Both the position numbers and the translations under genes were made by a program. A DNA stretch of 64,000 nt from Morella rubra. Lineage: Eukaryota; Streptophyta; Magnoliopsida; Fagales; Myricaceae. Below are positions 50,301-62,646 of the stretch, in pieces (the stretch's first letter is position 1; the number at the start of each line of letters is the position of its first letter). The stretch is taken from contig CM025854.1 of assembly GCA_003952965.2 (NCBI GenBank), positions 11,415,588-11,479,587 on the forward strand, written 5' to 3'. A model generated the notes under the pieces. That model did no database searches and was not told where the DNA came from. It saw only the letters and a list, made by a program, of their open reading frames with translations.

Positions 50301-53300
50301 ATATTCTTTATTACCTTAATAGGAAATATACCGCATCAAGCTTCCAGGCCGTCCAGTCGATATTGGTGAAGGAAAACCTGAAAATCAAAACCATGCCATT
50401 ATCTTTTCTCGAGGAGAAGCTCTACAGACCATAGACATGAATCAGGTAGCTAATAGGACATAAAAAAGTGACTAATTGTGTTTTCTTACCCTAACTTTTC
50501 TCCTTTTCTACTTTTGTCAAGGATAACTACTTTGAAGAAGCTTTCAAAATGAGAAATGTATTGGAGGAGTTCCTAAAACCTCGGCGTAGCCAACGGCAAC
50601 CAACAATACTGGGTCTGAGGGAGCATATATTCACTGGAAGGTCAGCTTTACTTTTCCAACTCCAGTTATAAGTTGGATCCTAAGAATGTTAATGGCGAAA
50701 AAGCAAGTCTGTCTCCCAAAAGAACTGTGACCATGCTTTTTTGGAAACATGCTTATGTTTTACCCTTGTATTTCAGTGTTTCATCACTTGCGTGGTTCAT
50801 GTCCAATCAGGAGACCAGCTTTGTAACCATTGGGCAGCGAATTTTGGCAAATCCTCTCAGGTAAGCCAAACAGAAGGAAAAAAAAACTGTGGATAGGACC
50901 TTTTCTTGTTTGGGAAAAAGAGTAGGTGCTCTTATACTAAGGAGAAGAATCATTTACATCTAGCTACGTCTCATGTTTAGAGGGATTTGACATCTCTAGA
51001 GATTTTATGACTATTCACCGTTTTACTCTACTGATGCTGGATACTAAAATAGAGCTATCACCACAGGTAATTTTGAAAATTTTGTTTGTCTGTTTGCCTA
51101 TAAGTTATTGCTCAAATATACGTTGTCCCCTCATAAGAGCATGATGAACGTTAAGTTCAAGGGGTTCAAGAAGTATTAGGAGTGCATGTAACCCACCTGC
51201 CAAGAAAGATATGATTTGTCAATTTGATGTGTGCATATATGCCAACAAGAGTAGTAATGGAAATCATTTATTAAGTTAGAATAATAAATGTGACATTTTA
51301 GGTTTTACAAACCTAAGGCGTTAACAAAGACTATAAAATGGAAGAGAATAGAAGGAAAACAGACTGCTTCACAATTTAGGTTTTGAAAGAATGCTTTACC
51401 TTCTGGCCCTCGATATATCACGAGATCAAAACTTGAGCACAAAAACATCTTAAAAGGTGAAAAGAGAGCTCCATTTTTTGCTTTTATTTCCAGTCTTGAA
51501 TGCAGACATGTCAAATCCTAAATAATTATTATAAGATGCTTTCATTCTTTTGTTTCCTCTTGATTTTGCAACATATCAGGTATGAGGGCCTTCACATAGT
51601 GTTTAGGGTTGTCTGACTCATTGTAGGCATACACAAGCTCTAAGACAATGGGTCCATTGTTTTAACTGGTGAAAGGAGGACTTTAAGGTTTGTTGATTGA
51701 GTCAACTAGAAAAGATTGAATCTTGATGGTTGACGAGACTAGAATTTCAGTAGTTACTATGTGCTTGCACTCACTTGCCGGCCCACTAGTTCACGGGTTC
51801 AGTTTTTTGGGACGACATGAGGCTATTGATGATCTTAAAGGCAGTAATTTTGATCTGTATAAATGAATTCGGGTGTTTCTTGATAGTGGATTAATATTTT
51901 GTGGGTTGGAGGAAGAGAGAAAAGGAAGAGGGGGGGGGGGGGTTTGAATATGAGATCTGGGTGGGTCCCACTCTGGCTCAAGATTAAAGCAAAACAGAAG
52001 AGACTTTGGCTTCTGACCAAAGCTTTCTGGTTCGTGCTCACTTGAGAAATTGAAGCCTAACTGTGAGAAAGAAGTAAAATATGCTGAATTTTCCTGTATG
52101 GGGATGTGTGTGTTTGTGTGTGTGTGTGTGTTTATGGATTTTTGTACATGTGTGTATAAATAAGATGAGATGCTAATAGAGTGCAAAAAGTATAGAGGAC
52201 AAAGAAAGAGAAAAAGAAAATGGTGTACCACGCTATCAAACTGAAGTATACAAGAATAACAAAGAAAGAGAAACAGCTGAGGCTAATGTCTAAAATTTAG
52301 GAAGAAAAAAATCCAACAATTTTGAAGGGAGGACATTTAGTATTTATAATAGCTTGCATAGTTCCCTGGTCAGGCCTCATCTGAAAATTACACCTAACCC
52401 TCAAGAGTTCTTTGATGTTTAAGCTTGATTTGTCATGAGCATCGTGTAATTAGCAGTACAATCAGCTTCCATGAGACATCTTGACACTGTTTAGTGATCT
52501 GAGGATATTTTACAATACTTTCTTCTTGATAATAAATGTCCTTCTCCACTGTAGCATACTTTGCTGTTGGTATCTGTAATCACTTCTCTGATCAATATAC
52601 AGCCATCAAGTATGTTGGCGGGCATTCAAAGTCTGCAAATGATGGCTTACTTAGGCGTAGTGTCAGCTGTTTTACTTCTGCGCTGTTCTATTTTGAGTCT
52701 GTTGAATGTTCTATCCTACTTTTGCAGGGTGCGGTTCCACTATGGTCATCCAGATATATTTGACAGAATCTTCCACATAACAAGAGGTGGAATAAGCAAA
52801 GCATCAAAAGTAATCAACTTAAGCGAGGACATATTTGCAGGTAATTTTTGGGCCATTGGAAGATGACTGACTAATTGGGACTATTGTTGATTTATATTGG
52901 CTGATCTGTTCAGGATTTAACTCTACTCTGCGTGGGGGATTTGTAACACATCATGAGTACATCCAAGTAGGCAAGGGACGTGATGTGGGAATGAATCAAA
53001 TATCCAATTTTGAAGCTAAGGTTGCAAATGGAAATGGAGAGCAGACACTTAGCCGTGATGTTTATCGTCTTGGGCGTCGGTTTGACTTCTATAGGATGCT
53101 GTCATTCTACTTTACAACAGTGGGTTTCTATTTTAGTAGTATGGTAAGTAACCAAAATAATTTCCCTTTTATGATATTTTCTTTAATATCAATGTAGTTC
53201 AAACAAGTAGAACTTGTAGACTTTTGTCACCTTTTAGTGGGGATCTCTTTTAAGTATTCCTGTTGTTAGAGAACCAGATAAAGGTAATATCAATTGGTGT

Positions 53301-56300
53301 ATATGTATCCAGAACCGCGAAGTATAGTTTTCTTGTTTGTTTATGTCAACTAGTGAAAAAATAGAGTAGTAATATGTTTGGTTGTTTGGGAAATTTTTGT
53401 TTTTGACTGTAATGTATTTTTATAACTTCATATATGAGGGAGGGAAGAAATCCTTGTCCAACAGGAAACCTTAAAGGCTGTCTACTGTGGGCTCTCAGCA
53501 TATGTTGGCCTGGAAAAGGATTTAGCCATTGGATTTTTCATTTATACAGTAGTATACTCTTGGTAAAAACTTTGAGAGAAGAGGAGGTTCTAAACAAACC
53601 TGTTTGTCATGAAAGTTCATAACCACCGTCAACTTGATTGAATGTATATGTTGTAAATGGTCAGCCCATAGGTTCATGACACAGAATAAAATATTGAAAC
53701 AAAAAAACAAAGGTTATGCAGATGGATATACAGCTAGATACAACTAGTTGCCGCCACCTGCAGGGAAGTATTTGTTGTCTTACTTTCCCTTTCCCATATT
53801 GAGCTTTTCCGCATTCTCTTTTGTGCTATGGAGAAATATGCATTCAAAGCTTTACTTTAGACATTTTGTTGTGCAGGTAACTGTTCTTACTGTATTTGTG
53901 TTTCTATATGGACGATTGTATATGGTTATGAGTGGAGTGGAGAGAGAGATCCTTGAGAATACAAGCATACAACAGACCCAGGCCCTTGAAGAGGCTTTGG
54001 CTGCCCAGTCTGTTTTTCAATTGGGCCTACTGCTAGTTCTTCCCATGGTCATTGAAATTGGCCTGGAAAAAGGATTTCCTACTGCCATTGGTCATTTTAT
54101 CATTATGCAGCTAGAGCTTGCATCTGTATTCTTTACATTCCAGCTTGGATCAAAAGCACATTACTATGGAAGGACAATCTTGCATGGAGGTTCTAAGTAT
54201 CAATCTACTGGCCGTGGATTTGTCGTTTTTCATGCAAAGTTCGCTGAAAACTACAGGATGTATTCACGAAGTCACTTCGTGAAGGGGTTGGAGCTGTTTA
54301 TTTTATTGATTGTATATGAAGTGTATGGGATATCATATCGCAGTTCAAAGCTTTATTGGTTCATCACTTTCTCTGTATGGTTTCTTGTTGCTTCTTGGTT
54401 GTTTGCACCTTCCGTGTTCAATCCATCTGGTTTTGACTGGCAAAAGACAGTAGATGACTGGACGGATTGGAAAAGGTGGATGGAAAATCGTGGTGGTATT
54501 GGAAATCCAGCTCAGAAAAGTTGGGAAATATGGTGGGATGAAGAACAGGGTCACCTCAAACACACAACGTTCAGGGGGAGGGTGCTGGAGATAATACTTG
54601 CATTTCGCTTCTTTGTTTACCAGTATGGAATTGTCTACCAGCTTGATATAGCTCATCACATCAAGAGCTTGCTGGTAAGTTCTATTGTTTTCATTGATTG
54701 CGGTCCTCTTGTTAGACTGTCAATGTCTGTTTAGGCTTGTTGTGCCAGCACCAGCTTACAAGCTTCTGATTTTCACTTCAATTTCGTCTGTAGGTCTATG
54801 GACTTTCTTGGTTCGTTATGGTATCTGTTCTTGTTGTCTTAAAGGTAAGCAAATGGAGGTAAATGATAAGCAGTGGATTTATTGCAAGCTTAAATGAAAG
54901 TGTTCTAGCTTAAATGATTGTTCAAAGGAAATTCACAGTATCTGATAAAAATTCAGTTTTAAAATATTTTTAACAAGGAGTTGTTTAGACTTCTGTTATA
55001 ACTTGTATGGCTAAAGATTAGAGGGAAAAGAAAAACGAGTTACAGATACGCTAATGAGTTGCACTTTTCCTTTTCCTTCTTGCTTTTCCTTTTGAAACAG
55101 AGCCTTCAATTTTTATACGCTTTCGACCAGAAGCATCCATGCTCATTTTGTACTCTTCAATTGCTGCTATCAGGTGTTGTCGATGGGTAGGCAGAAATAT
55201 GCTACCGACTTTCAACTCATGTTCAGGATTCTCAAGGTGCTTTTGTTCCTTAGCTTCACGTCAGTCATGACTATCTTGTTTGTTGTATGTGGGCTCACTG
55301 TATCAGATTTATTTGCTGCTATCCTTGCCTTCACGCCCACAGGATGGGCCCTTCTTCTCGTAAGTTCATATAAATTCTAAATATTATTGAAGTAGAAAGA
55401 ACAATGTATCTGGCAAATTTTAAGATTGATTATGCCATTTGTCTTGAACTCTTCTTGCCTTGTTCTAATTACCTTCAATTTGGCAGAACATTAGATCCAA
55501 ATTATTGTTCATCTCCACAGTATTCAAGAAAATGTTACCAATAGAAGTTCTGACCTTAATCGTTCTTTGGGAATTATTCTGATTTATCTATTAATTAATG
55601 ACCATATATGCTGCATTTTCCATTCTAGCACTTTCCTGGCAGAGAAAGTTATCATTTGTTTTCCTAATCCAAGGATCTTTCTAGTCACTTTGGTGCTGTT
55701 ATCATGTAAAATTTTCCCATTGATTCCTAACTTGGGCATACATACAACCCTTGCTTTTGTACTCCACATTCCCCAAACTTTCAGATATGAACTCTTTGAA
55801 CTGCTACAAAGTGTTGGGATCTGTTATATTTTTTCAAACTCTTTCAGGATGAAACTTCATGACCCTATAGCATTCTAACTCATTAGCTTCAATGAGTTTT
55901 GTTAAATCAGCAGTTATCCCAAAAACTTAAATTAGAAGACTGCTGCTGGGCGTCTAATGAGCAATTAGTCTCAAAAACATAAGCCAGATAAGACGCCAGC
56001 CTCGCAGTAGAAAATGATAGGTTTTGTCATCTAATTAAATATTTAGCAGCTCTTCTCCTGGAAAGATAGTATGGAGGTTCGTACTAATTAGTTGTGGTTC
56101 ACTGAATTGATGTTTCCTTGATCTTGTCCTTTCCAGATTGGGCAAGCATGCAGGCCATTATTTGAGCGGGCAAAGCTCTGGGATTTGATAAAGGAGCTGG
56201 CTGAAGTATACGAATACATAATGGCGCTGGTAATCTTCACGCCCATAGCCATTTTGTCTTGGTTCCCATTCATTTCAGAGTTCCAAACGCGCCTGCTCTT

Positions 56301-56370
56301 CAACACTGCATTTAGTAGAGGCCTCCAGATTTCAAAGATTCTTGCTGGAAAGAAGGAGAAAACAGCATGA
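32333..56370 (+). CDS. CALS7: callose synthase, CALS7/GSL7-type (1,3-beta-glucan synthase), complete
   Basis: It makes 1,3-beta-glucan from UDP-glucose at the plasma membrane. Arabidopsis CALS7/GSL7 deposits callose at developing sieve plates in phloem. I placed 42 exons; all junctions keep frame and give 1,910 residues, close to the family's roughly 1,900-1,960. The N-terminus has the conserved Asp-Ser-Glu-Val-Val-Pro-Ser-Ser and Asn-Pro-Arg-Val-Ala-Tyr-Leu motifs. A FKS1-type domain lies at about 320-435 ([13 protein letters not shown]), and a first membrane cluster at about 490-760. The cytosolic glucan-synthase domain spans about 1,020-1,480, with [12 protein letters not shown] at 1,282-1,293 and [12 protein letters not shown] at 1,376-1,387; a second membrane cluster covers about 1,480-1,900. 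The CALS7 choice over other family members rests on remembered N-terminal and C-terminal sequence. The start at 32333 (MASTSG) fits the family. No frameshift or stop was found. Confidence 0.95.
33555..34320 (+). mobile_element. 5'-truncated LINE (L1-type) fragment in callose synthase intron 1
   Basis: The + frame 33604-34023 encodes the C-terminal zinc-binding domain of plant L1 reverse transcriptases. Signs are Gly-Asn-Phe-Ser-Val-Lys-Ser-Phe-Tyr, Pro-x-Arg-Val-Ser-Phe-Phe-Val-Trp-Glu-Ala, Cys-x-x-Cys (in Trp-Cys-Tyr-Leu-Cys-Lys) and His-x-x-x-His-Cys-Pro. After it comes a 3' tail ending in an ttaatataatttacttacttatc-like stretch and an A-run at about 34313-34320, as at LINE 3' ends. Most of ORF2 and all of ORF1 are absent, the usual 5' truncation. 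It has the same strand as the host gene. A short AAAAGAAAA repeat flanks it loosely (about 33493 and 34315), too simple to prove a duplication. Confidence 0.8.
46681..46760 (+). repeat. C-run followed by G-runs in callose synthase intron 24
   Basis: A run of 16 C (46685-46700) with more C-rich sequence to about 46727 is followed by nine G (46743-46751) and six G (46754-46759). The two could pair as a hairpin in the pre-mRNA. It lies between exons 24 and 25. Confidence 0.8.
51930..51942. repeat. G-run in callose synthase intron 36
   Basis: Thirteen consecutive G in the intron between exons 36 and 37; a (GT)n-rich tract follows at about 52104-52131. Confidence 0.85.
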
Positions 56371-58267
56371 AGAAGCACTTCAAAACATCCCAAGTGGTTC
56401 CTCCGAGTAATATTTATATGAGCCAACTGAACAGACTTCAAATGTGTGAATGAATATTACTTCTACTTAGAAAAAGGATGAACATTACTTCTGTACCAAG
56501 TATGAAGTTTTTCCACTGCACATCATTCAGGGTGGAAAGAAAATACCCAAATAAATGAAAATAACAAATAATTTTTTAAAAATGATAAAAATACAGAAAT
56601 TCGTGTTCAATTATTCCGCTCATAATTTTATTTATAATTATTCTGATTTAATTGAAGGCTCAATTATCACTACAGCCCCTGTAGTATTGATTTTTAACAA
56701 TCAGTCTTTGAAATACAATTTTAAACAGGCCGTTCTCTATGGTCAGTTTTTCAAATATATAAGTCTTTTCATCTAGTAAAAATTAGCCGATTAATGGAAT
56801 ACCGATACGTGATCAAGGTCGGAATGTTCATTGTCAGTGTCAAATAGATAGAACTTCATCTTAGTTAGTAGGCTTGTTAGGTAGACGAGCAAAATTATGT
56901 CTCAAAAATGAACTATATAAACCGGCATGTTCAATATTATACTTTAAGAATTGATGTGTTAAAAGTCAATATCAGTGATTGTAGCGCCAATTAAACCTGT
57001 TTAAAATCATATGTACTATAAATATGGAGAAAAAAAAAAACAAAGAAGTGTATTCATACTCGACCCTACAAGAAAACTTCTCGAAGATACTGTTCTTGAA
57101 ATATTTGAAATACCCCTGTAGTATTCGTATAATTTCTGGTTAAAAAACAAAAAGGGCAACAAAGGATGAGTTTTCGTTGACTGGACCCGGTTCGGCTGAC
57201 ATGGCAAAGCTTAATACGGTTCGCTCGACCATATATTCTTCGAAGCAGCCACAGCCCGTCAGAATTGAACGTCATCAAAATCAGAAACGCTGCAATCTTA
57301 TTCCATCAGAGCCCGAGCCGATCCGATTGGCTCAGTGATCACCGGGAAGCTTTTCTTTTCAGTACGTTCTGTTCGATTCTGATTGATTGAAGAGAGAAGA
57401 CGTGAACCAACATTTTTTTTTTCTATTTGTGACCGAAGAAGCTAAGACTTACGGTATTTGGGGTTAATTCCTATATTCTGGGCTAATATGTTGAGTTGTC
57501 ACGATGGATTTTATTTTTGCATTATGTCAATTTCTGATTATTAGAATTTCTCTCATCGGGAGAATATGTTCTGATTTACGAAGAATTCTTTTGAGCTTAG
57601 GATGTTGATCACCTGTTTGGTTTTTGAGGAAGCTGAGGGAAATAAGAGTATGTTTTGGATCACTTATCTTTTATTGTTTTGGTTTTCGGAAACTTTGAAA
57701 TTTGGCTGAGCTCAGCATAGTGTCAGCAATAGGTTCAACTGAAAAATTCGTCGTTCGGGCTTTGGGAAGGCTTGAATTTAGTGGAGTTTTGAATAGATGG
57801 TGTTTGAAGTCGTCGTATACCCGATAAAGAAAATAAAAAGGGCTCCTTGTAAGGCATTTGATTGAATGATTTGTCTGCTTCAATTTTGTTGAGAATTTTG
57901 GAGCTGAAGTGAAGCTCAGTGAGCTACTGTGCAACCTTGAAATTAACTTCTGTAGTCGGAGAGAAGATCATGCATGATGAGATAACAAAAACACGGAACT
58001 TCACAATCAATGGAAATTCTGGAACCCAAATAATTTCATGGCTTATCGTAACTGTAGCGGACATAGTTTAGATGTATTGATAGGCCCAACCATCTCCAAA
58101 CCTCCAGTTGATAGGTCGTTGAACATTATGAGATACTTTTCCATTCAATTTTGTACTCTTTTATGCGGCTATAATAAATGCAGTCAGTGAAATGGCAAGT
58201 CCTAACAATCGTATCCTTGGACAGGAAAGATTACTTGAATCAATTTGGCAATTGCATTCTGCGTGAG
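56371..58267 (+). other. callose synthase 3' UTR, then intergenic and promoter/leader of the RLF-like gene
   Basis: The 3' UTR of the callose synthase gene probably ends near AATAAA-like sequences around 56548-56570. From 56600 to 57250 I see no gene. From about 57250 the sequence becomes richer in C and G and probably holds the promoter and a leader of the next gene, possibly with a leader intron, which I could not place. Small open frames here look like chance. Confidence 0.4.
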
Positions 58268-61200
58268 ATGGACAACAATGATGACTTCACGTTTTGTCAG
58301 GCAAGTGTGGTACTTAGCTTTCATGTGATGAAGTTATAGCTTTGTAAATCTTCTTGAAGCAGTTACTTATCATGTTGAAGATGTGCCAGGTTCAATTATG
58401 GTTGATTTTGGGTGCTTTTCAAAGTTAGGCATTGTATATGAGTAGATTTTTTATGGCTATAAATTTAGGTTAGCTTACCTGTCGACCAAGAAGGTCATGA
58501 GACAAAGAAGCTCCTGTCAGGTATTCGTGACATCACCATAGAAGATGAATGTGCAGATAGCAATGGTAGTAGTCAGAATGATGGTATTCTGTGGAATGAT
58601 AAAGTACCGAACAATACCACCTGTAAGGAGCAGGGTGCAGTTGGCTCTTTCTCATTTAATGTAATTGATACGTCCTCTCAGAAACAGTCGACTGAATTTT
58701 CAAGAGCAGTAGCATCAGGAGATGCCGCAGATTCCATTACCAAATTTCAGGAACCAATTGTTGCAAGGAAGCCAAGGCCCCGAGCCAAGGTCCCTTTTGA
58801 GAAAGGCTACAGCCAAATGGACTGGCTTAAGCTCACTCGAACACACCCTGACCTTGCAGGTACTTGGTGCATATCTTTCTTAGTGAAATTCTTATAAAAA
58901 AAAAAAAAATTTTTCTTAGTGAAATTGCTTTATATGTCTAGTCTGTATTTTTTCCCTTTTTCTTTTCTTCTTGATTTCTCCCCAACTTTTATTGGAATCT
59001 TCTTGTTCTGGAACGTATGTAAACTATTCTTGTATCTCTATGTCCCTCTCCCTTTCCTGGGTCATACCCTTTAGATGTTCTCTAACAAGTCTATCTACTT
59101 CTGCACAATAATTTGATAAACTTATGTTTGCACCTAAATAGGTTTTTTTCCCTCCAGATGTTGAAATAGACTTTTGAAGTTTTTATGCTTTACTGAGGCT
59201 TGCTCTCCTCCACTTTGTTGTCTCTGCACAATAATTTGATAAATTTATGTTTGCACCTAAATAGGTTTCTATGCTTAATTGTGGGCACTTTTGGTTAGAA
59301 AAAGGTCCACTGTTTGCATCTAGAGGGTTTTGGGTTGGTTAAGAGCTGCTTATGCATGTATTTTGAACTCTCTACATAATTTAGTGGAGACATTTCACTT
59401 GTGCTTATACCATTTAATATATGGAAATGGTTAGTTATAATGCACGAGCTTATAAAGCAAGTGCAATTTGTTGTAATGCCTTTTACAGGTTATGGTAATG
59501 CTACTTACTGTCAGGCTATTCATTTCAGGATTAAAAGGACAGTCAAATAAGAGGCTTATTTCTATGAATGAAGTTAGACAACATCAGGAAGAAGGTTCCA
59601 TGTGGACTGTTTTAAAGGGTTGTGTGTATAACATATCTCCGTATATGAGATTCCATCCAGGAGGTATGAAATCTTCTTAAGTTTCATTTTCCAATTCTCA
59701 TTATCGAATAAGTATATTGTGCTGGGTAGATTGTAGCTCATTGTCAGTGTTTGACTTGTCACATCTGCATATGCACATGCAAGGATATAATCTCTTTCTG
59801 CCCAAGGTTTCATATCAACGACGAGCAGATTCTGCATTTTGTAACAAGTATATTATATAGCTAGGTTTCACTCACAGAGCAAACAAACCCCAGTTGATGG
59901 ATAAAAAGATTGAGTGTTTTATGAATGGCTCAAGTGCCACAGTGCTTTTTGTCCTCTTCATTAGCACAGTTTATGTTGCCATATACAGGTTTCTCTTTTT
60001 TCTTTTTCCTTTTCCTAAGCAATGGTGGATTCATTTTATAATGGGGGGAAGTACAAGGTGCTGAATACAGGGCCGGAATAGGCCCACTACAGCAATATCA
60101 AGGGCCCGAAGGGCCATAAACAAGTAGGCCTTAAAGGCCACAAACCAATGGGCCATATACAGCTTCTTGACATGCTAGAATTGAGCTTTCTTTTCTCTCC
60201 TCTTTTGAGACCCGAAGTCGAGCCATTGTGTTATCCTTTCAATATGCTAATCTCAAGGCTTGTAGTAACCATATCTCCACAGAAGCTAAAATACCTTATA
60301 TTACTAGTTCCTAGATATCCTGCAACCTATCTATTTTTTCTATTCGGCCCTTTCTTGCCTTCAGATTGATTACTATCCAACCCATCTTTAAAGTCAAGCT
60401 CTAAACAGATTCGTCTAGAATTGGAAACCTAAAGCCTCTCACCAGCAGACGTAAACAGATTTTCCCAATTCTTTGCTACATCAACGAGCAACTTACGATA
60501 AAAGCTAGAGAGAAACTTTCCTTATTTTCCACAAAACCAATCTCTTTGAAGGTTGCATTCAGAGCCTATCAATGACCTTGCTTTAATAGCATTGCAGTGC
60601 TTAAACAGATGTAACATTTCTGGTGCCCATCTTGCATCTTGCATCTTCAATTCTAATTTTCTCTTTTTGATGACGCAATCTCTGAAAAAGTTACGTGATG
60701 GTATATTTTGAGTGATATAGTTGTATATTCTTTTCAAAGTTTGTGTTGCCAGCTTTTCAGTCTCGCTTAAAAATCCATACATGTATGAATCTGCTTGTCA
60801 GTTCTATATGCTTGTTGTTTGATAAAATTTGCTTTTCCAGGTGTTGATATGCTGATGAAGGCAGTGGGAAAAGACTCTACATCCCTATTTAGTATCCTTT
60901 TCTAAAGTTTCTTCCTTCAGGGTTTCTTCTGTCATACCTGAACGTTAGTTGTGTTTCTTTGGGCTTTAAATATATTCAACGCTTTGGTTTTTTCAACCTT
61001 TATGAGAGAACCACTTTTTCCATGTGTTTTGCCTGTGAAACTCAACCGTTGGGATAATCACAAGGCAATAACTCAGGGTGAGATCATGTAAAGCCGATCC
61101 TTTTTGGCATTAGTGGTTGTGATGTTTTTCTCGATTGAAATTCTGTTTAAAGGCTTGCTCAATGCAAATGGCCTAAACCTATTTAGGATGCATGATGGTA

Positions 61201-61393
61201 CTTTTTTCCCCCCCTGTACTTCTCTTTGCTCATCTTTTTCCTTCATGTGTCAGGGGTGTGTGTTTGACCTATTGAGAATTGTTAGTCGTTGAAAATCCTT
61301 AATACATTTGTTTTAGATAAATACCATGCTTGGGTGAATGCTGAATTTTTACTAGAGAAGTGCCTTGTGGGTATGCTAGACGAAAGCAAGTGA
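58268..61393 (+). CDS. RLF: cytochrome b5 domain protein, RLF-like, complete (5 exons, 228 aa)
   Basis: Exons are 58268-58300, 58469-58859, 59529-59663, 60841-60891 and 61317-61393, giving 687 bases with all junctions in frame. The protein has an acidic, low-complexity N-terminal half and a strongly conserved block ([20 protein letters not shown]). The cytochrome b5 heme domain follows, with axial histidines expected at His184 (His-Pro-Gly-Gly, 184-187) and His207 (Lys-Tyr-His-Ala-Trp). There is no signal peptide or membrane anchor, so a soluble protein is expected. It resembles Arabidopsis RLF (Reduced Lateral root Formation, about 210 residues), a cytosolic b5-like protein needed for lateral root initiation; the match is from memory. 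The first exon is only 11 codons ([11 protein letters not shown]) and needs a GC donor at 58301. A downstream start in exon 2 is the alternative. It converges with the DUF642 gene. Confidence 0.88.
59100..59268. repeat. short direct repeat in RLF-like intron 2
   Basis: A 46-base unit at 59100-59145 recurs at 59223-59268 with one difference; the offset is 123 bases. It looks like a local duplication within the intron. Confidence 0.75.
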
Positions 61394-62646
61394 AGAACGG
61401 CAAATACAGAGTAATAAAGAACCGATGCTAGGCCTCATTCGTTATCAGCCAAGCAGATTTACACAAAAGTTCGGGTTTCATTTTAAAGTGTATGAGATTA
61501 AAGTCACATTAAAATTGCATCCCCTTTTAATGGTAAGGGTAACTCTATCTTACCATTTGGTGGTGATTTTATATTTTTCATTTCTTTTTCCACGGTGTGT
61601 ACATCAATATAGATGGCTGCAATAGTTTAGAAATGTAGTAATATCACATGGAATTATTAGCTGCTGCTAGGATGGTGTAGATTACTGTCAGCTTGATGTG
61701 TTTTGAATCGAGCATTTTCCCATATCAAATGACGTCCCTTTCTTGGCCTCAAATATTTTCATAATACCCCCTTGTTTAGTGAAAGTTGCTGGGCATATGA
61801 CTTGCCTCCCTAGCAAGGGCTGCTCAGAAGAGTCTGATCAGAGGTCAATAGGCCTCCACAGTTCTTCAAACCTGAGTAGTACTTATTATCAAGCCTATTT
61901 GGTGTAAGAACATCAAGTCCATTGGATCACAGACATTTTCGGTTTGATGATAATTTGTTAATGTTTCTTGTCACTTCATCAATTAAACAACATTCAAAAC
62001 CTTAACTCACTGTACTTGTCAAGGCTTTCTTGCCCTTTATATATTTTGCACAAGGCTGAATGAAAAAACGCCTTTGTTTGGATTGCGTGTTTTATACATA
62101 TGGTATATAGAAGAAGTGCTAGATCATAATCCTTTCTAATTTATTATCTGAAATTAATGGTTTAATTTGGAAAAGAGATAGACACAGAAATATGAATCTT
62201 ATAACATTTAATATTGTTTCTATTAATTACCAAACAATACGAACTTTATTATAAGACTTATATGCTATGTTTATCTCCCCCCAACTTTGAGTAGCAAATT
62301 AGAGAGTCTGTTTCTCAGATTATATGCTCCCTAGAGCATCTGGCAGCTTTTTCATCATTCACACAACAATCGTTACTCATTTCCGATGTATGCGAAAGTC
62401 GGGGCTCAACGATGCAAGAATGCGGAAGACGAGAGAATCACATAGCTTTCTATTCTGACAATAGATTGCGGCACAATAGAACTACCATAAACAGCAGGCT
62501 TAGAAGAGTTTATATAACTAGATTTAGCAGAACATGCACTAATCCACGGTCAATTTCACAGAATTGGGAAGAAAGGGGTTGAAGATTAAATGACCGTTGC
62601 AAATCTCTATCACAAGAAGAAAATTGTAACAAGTGCGAGATGGAAA
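61394..62646. other. convergent intergenic region, nothing recognised
   Basis: It holds the 3' UTRs of two converging genes and AT-rich spacer. I found no gene or mobile element. Confidence 0.5.

Larger units (their letters stand above)
32333..56370 (+). other. CALS7: exon map of the callose synthase gene
   Basis: Exons: 32333-32534, 35231-35331, 35890-35999, 36087-36174, 36279-36389, 36500-36661, 37871-37960, 38087-38178, 38286-38409, 40388-40522, 40612-40688, 40770-40857, 41673-41795, 41894-42011, 42307-42638, 42809-42861, 43072-43132, 45127-45208, 45304-45353, 45471-45557, 45751-45855, 46084-46178, 46267-46348, 46428-46591, 46828-46951, 47073-47170, 47290-47389, 47475-47626, 48026-48135, 48221-48328, 48422-48490, 48620-48809, 48898-49009, 50323-50445, 50522-50640, 50777-50860, 52728-52840, 52914-53143, 53877-54674, 54794-54844, 55174-55359, 56137-56370. 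Coding length is 5,733 bases. Donors are GT except GC after exons 8 and 15. Longest introns: 1 (2.7 kb), 9, 17 and 36 (about 1.9-2.0 kb each). Exon edges were set by eye. Confidence 0.88.

Noticed and set aside
51791-52231. 146-codon Pro/Ser/His-rich open frame on - inside callose synthase
   Set aside because: It lies wholly in intron 36, is built on low-complexity G- and GT-runs, and has no recognisable domain.
52536-52866. Overlapping + open frames around 52.5-52.9 kb
   Set aside because: They are intron sequence running into exon 37 in wrong frames; the true exon is 52728-52840.
53748-53876. Apparent N-terminal extension of the 328-codon frame ending at 54734
   Set aside because: The exon starts at 53877 after an AG acceptor; the sequence before it is intron read-through and the end past 54674 is intron 39.
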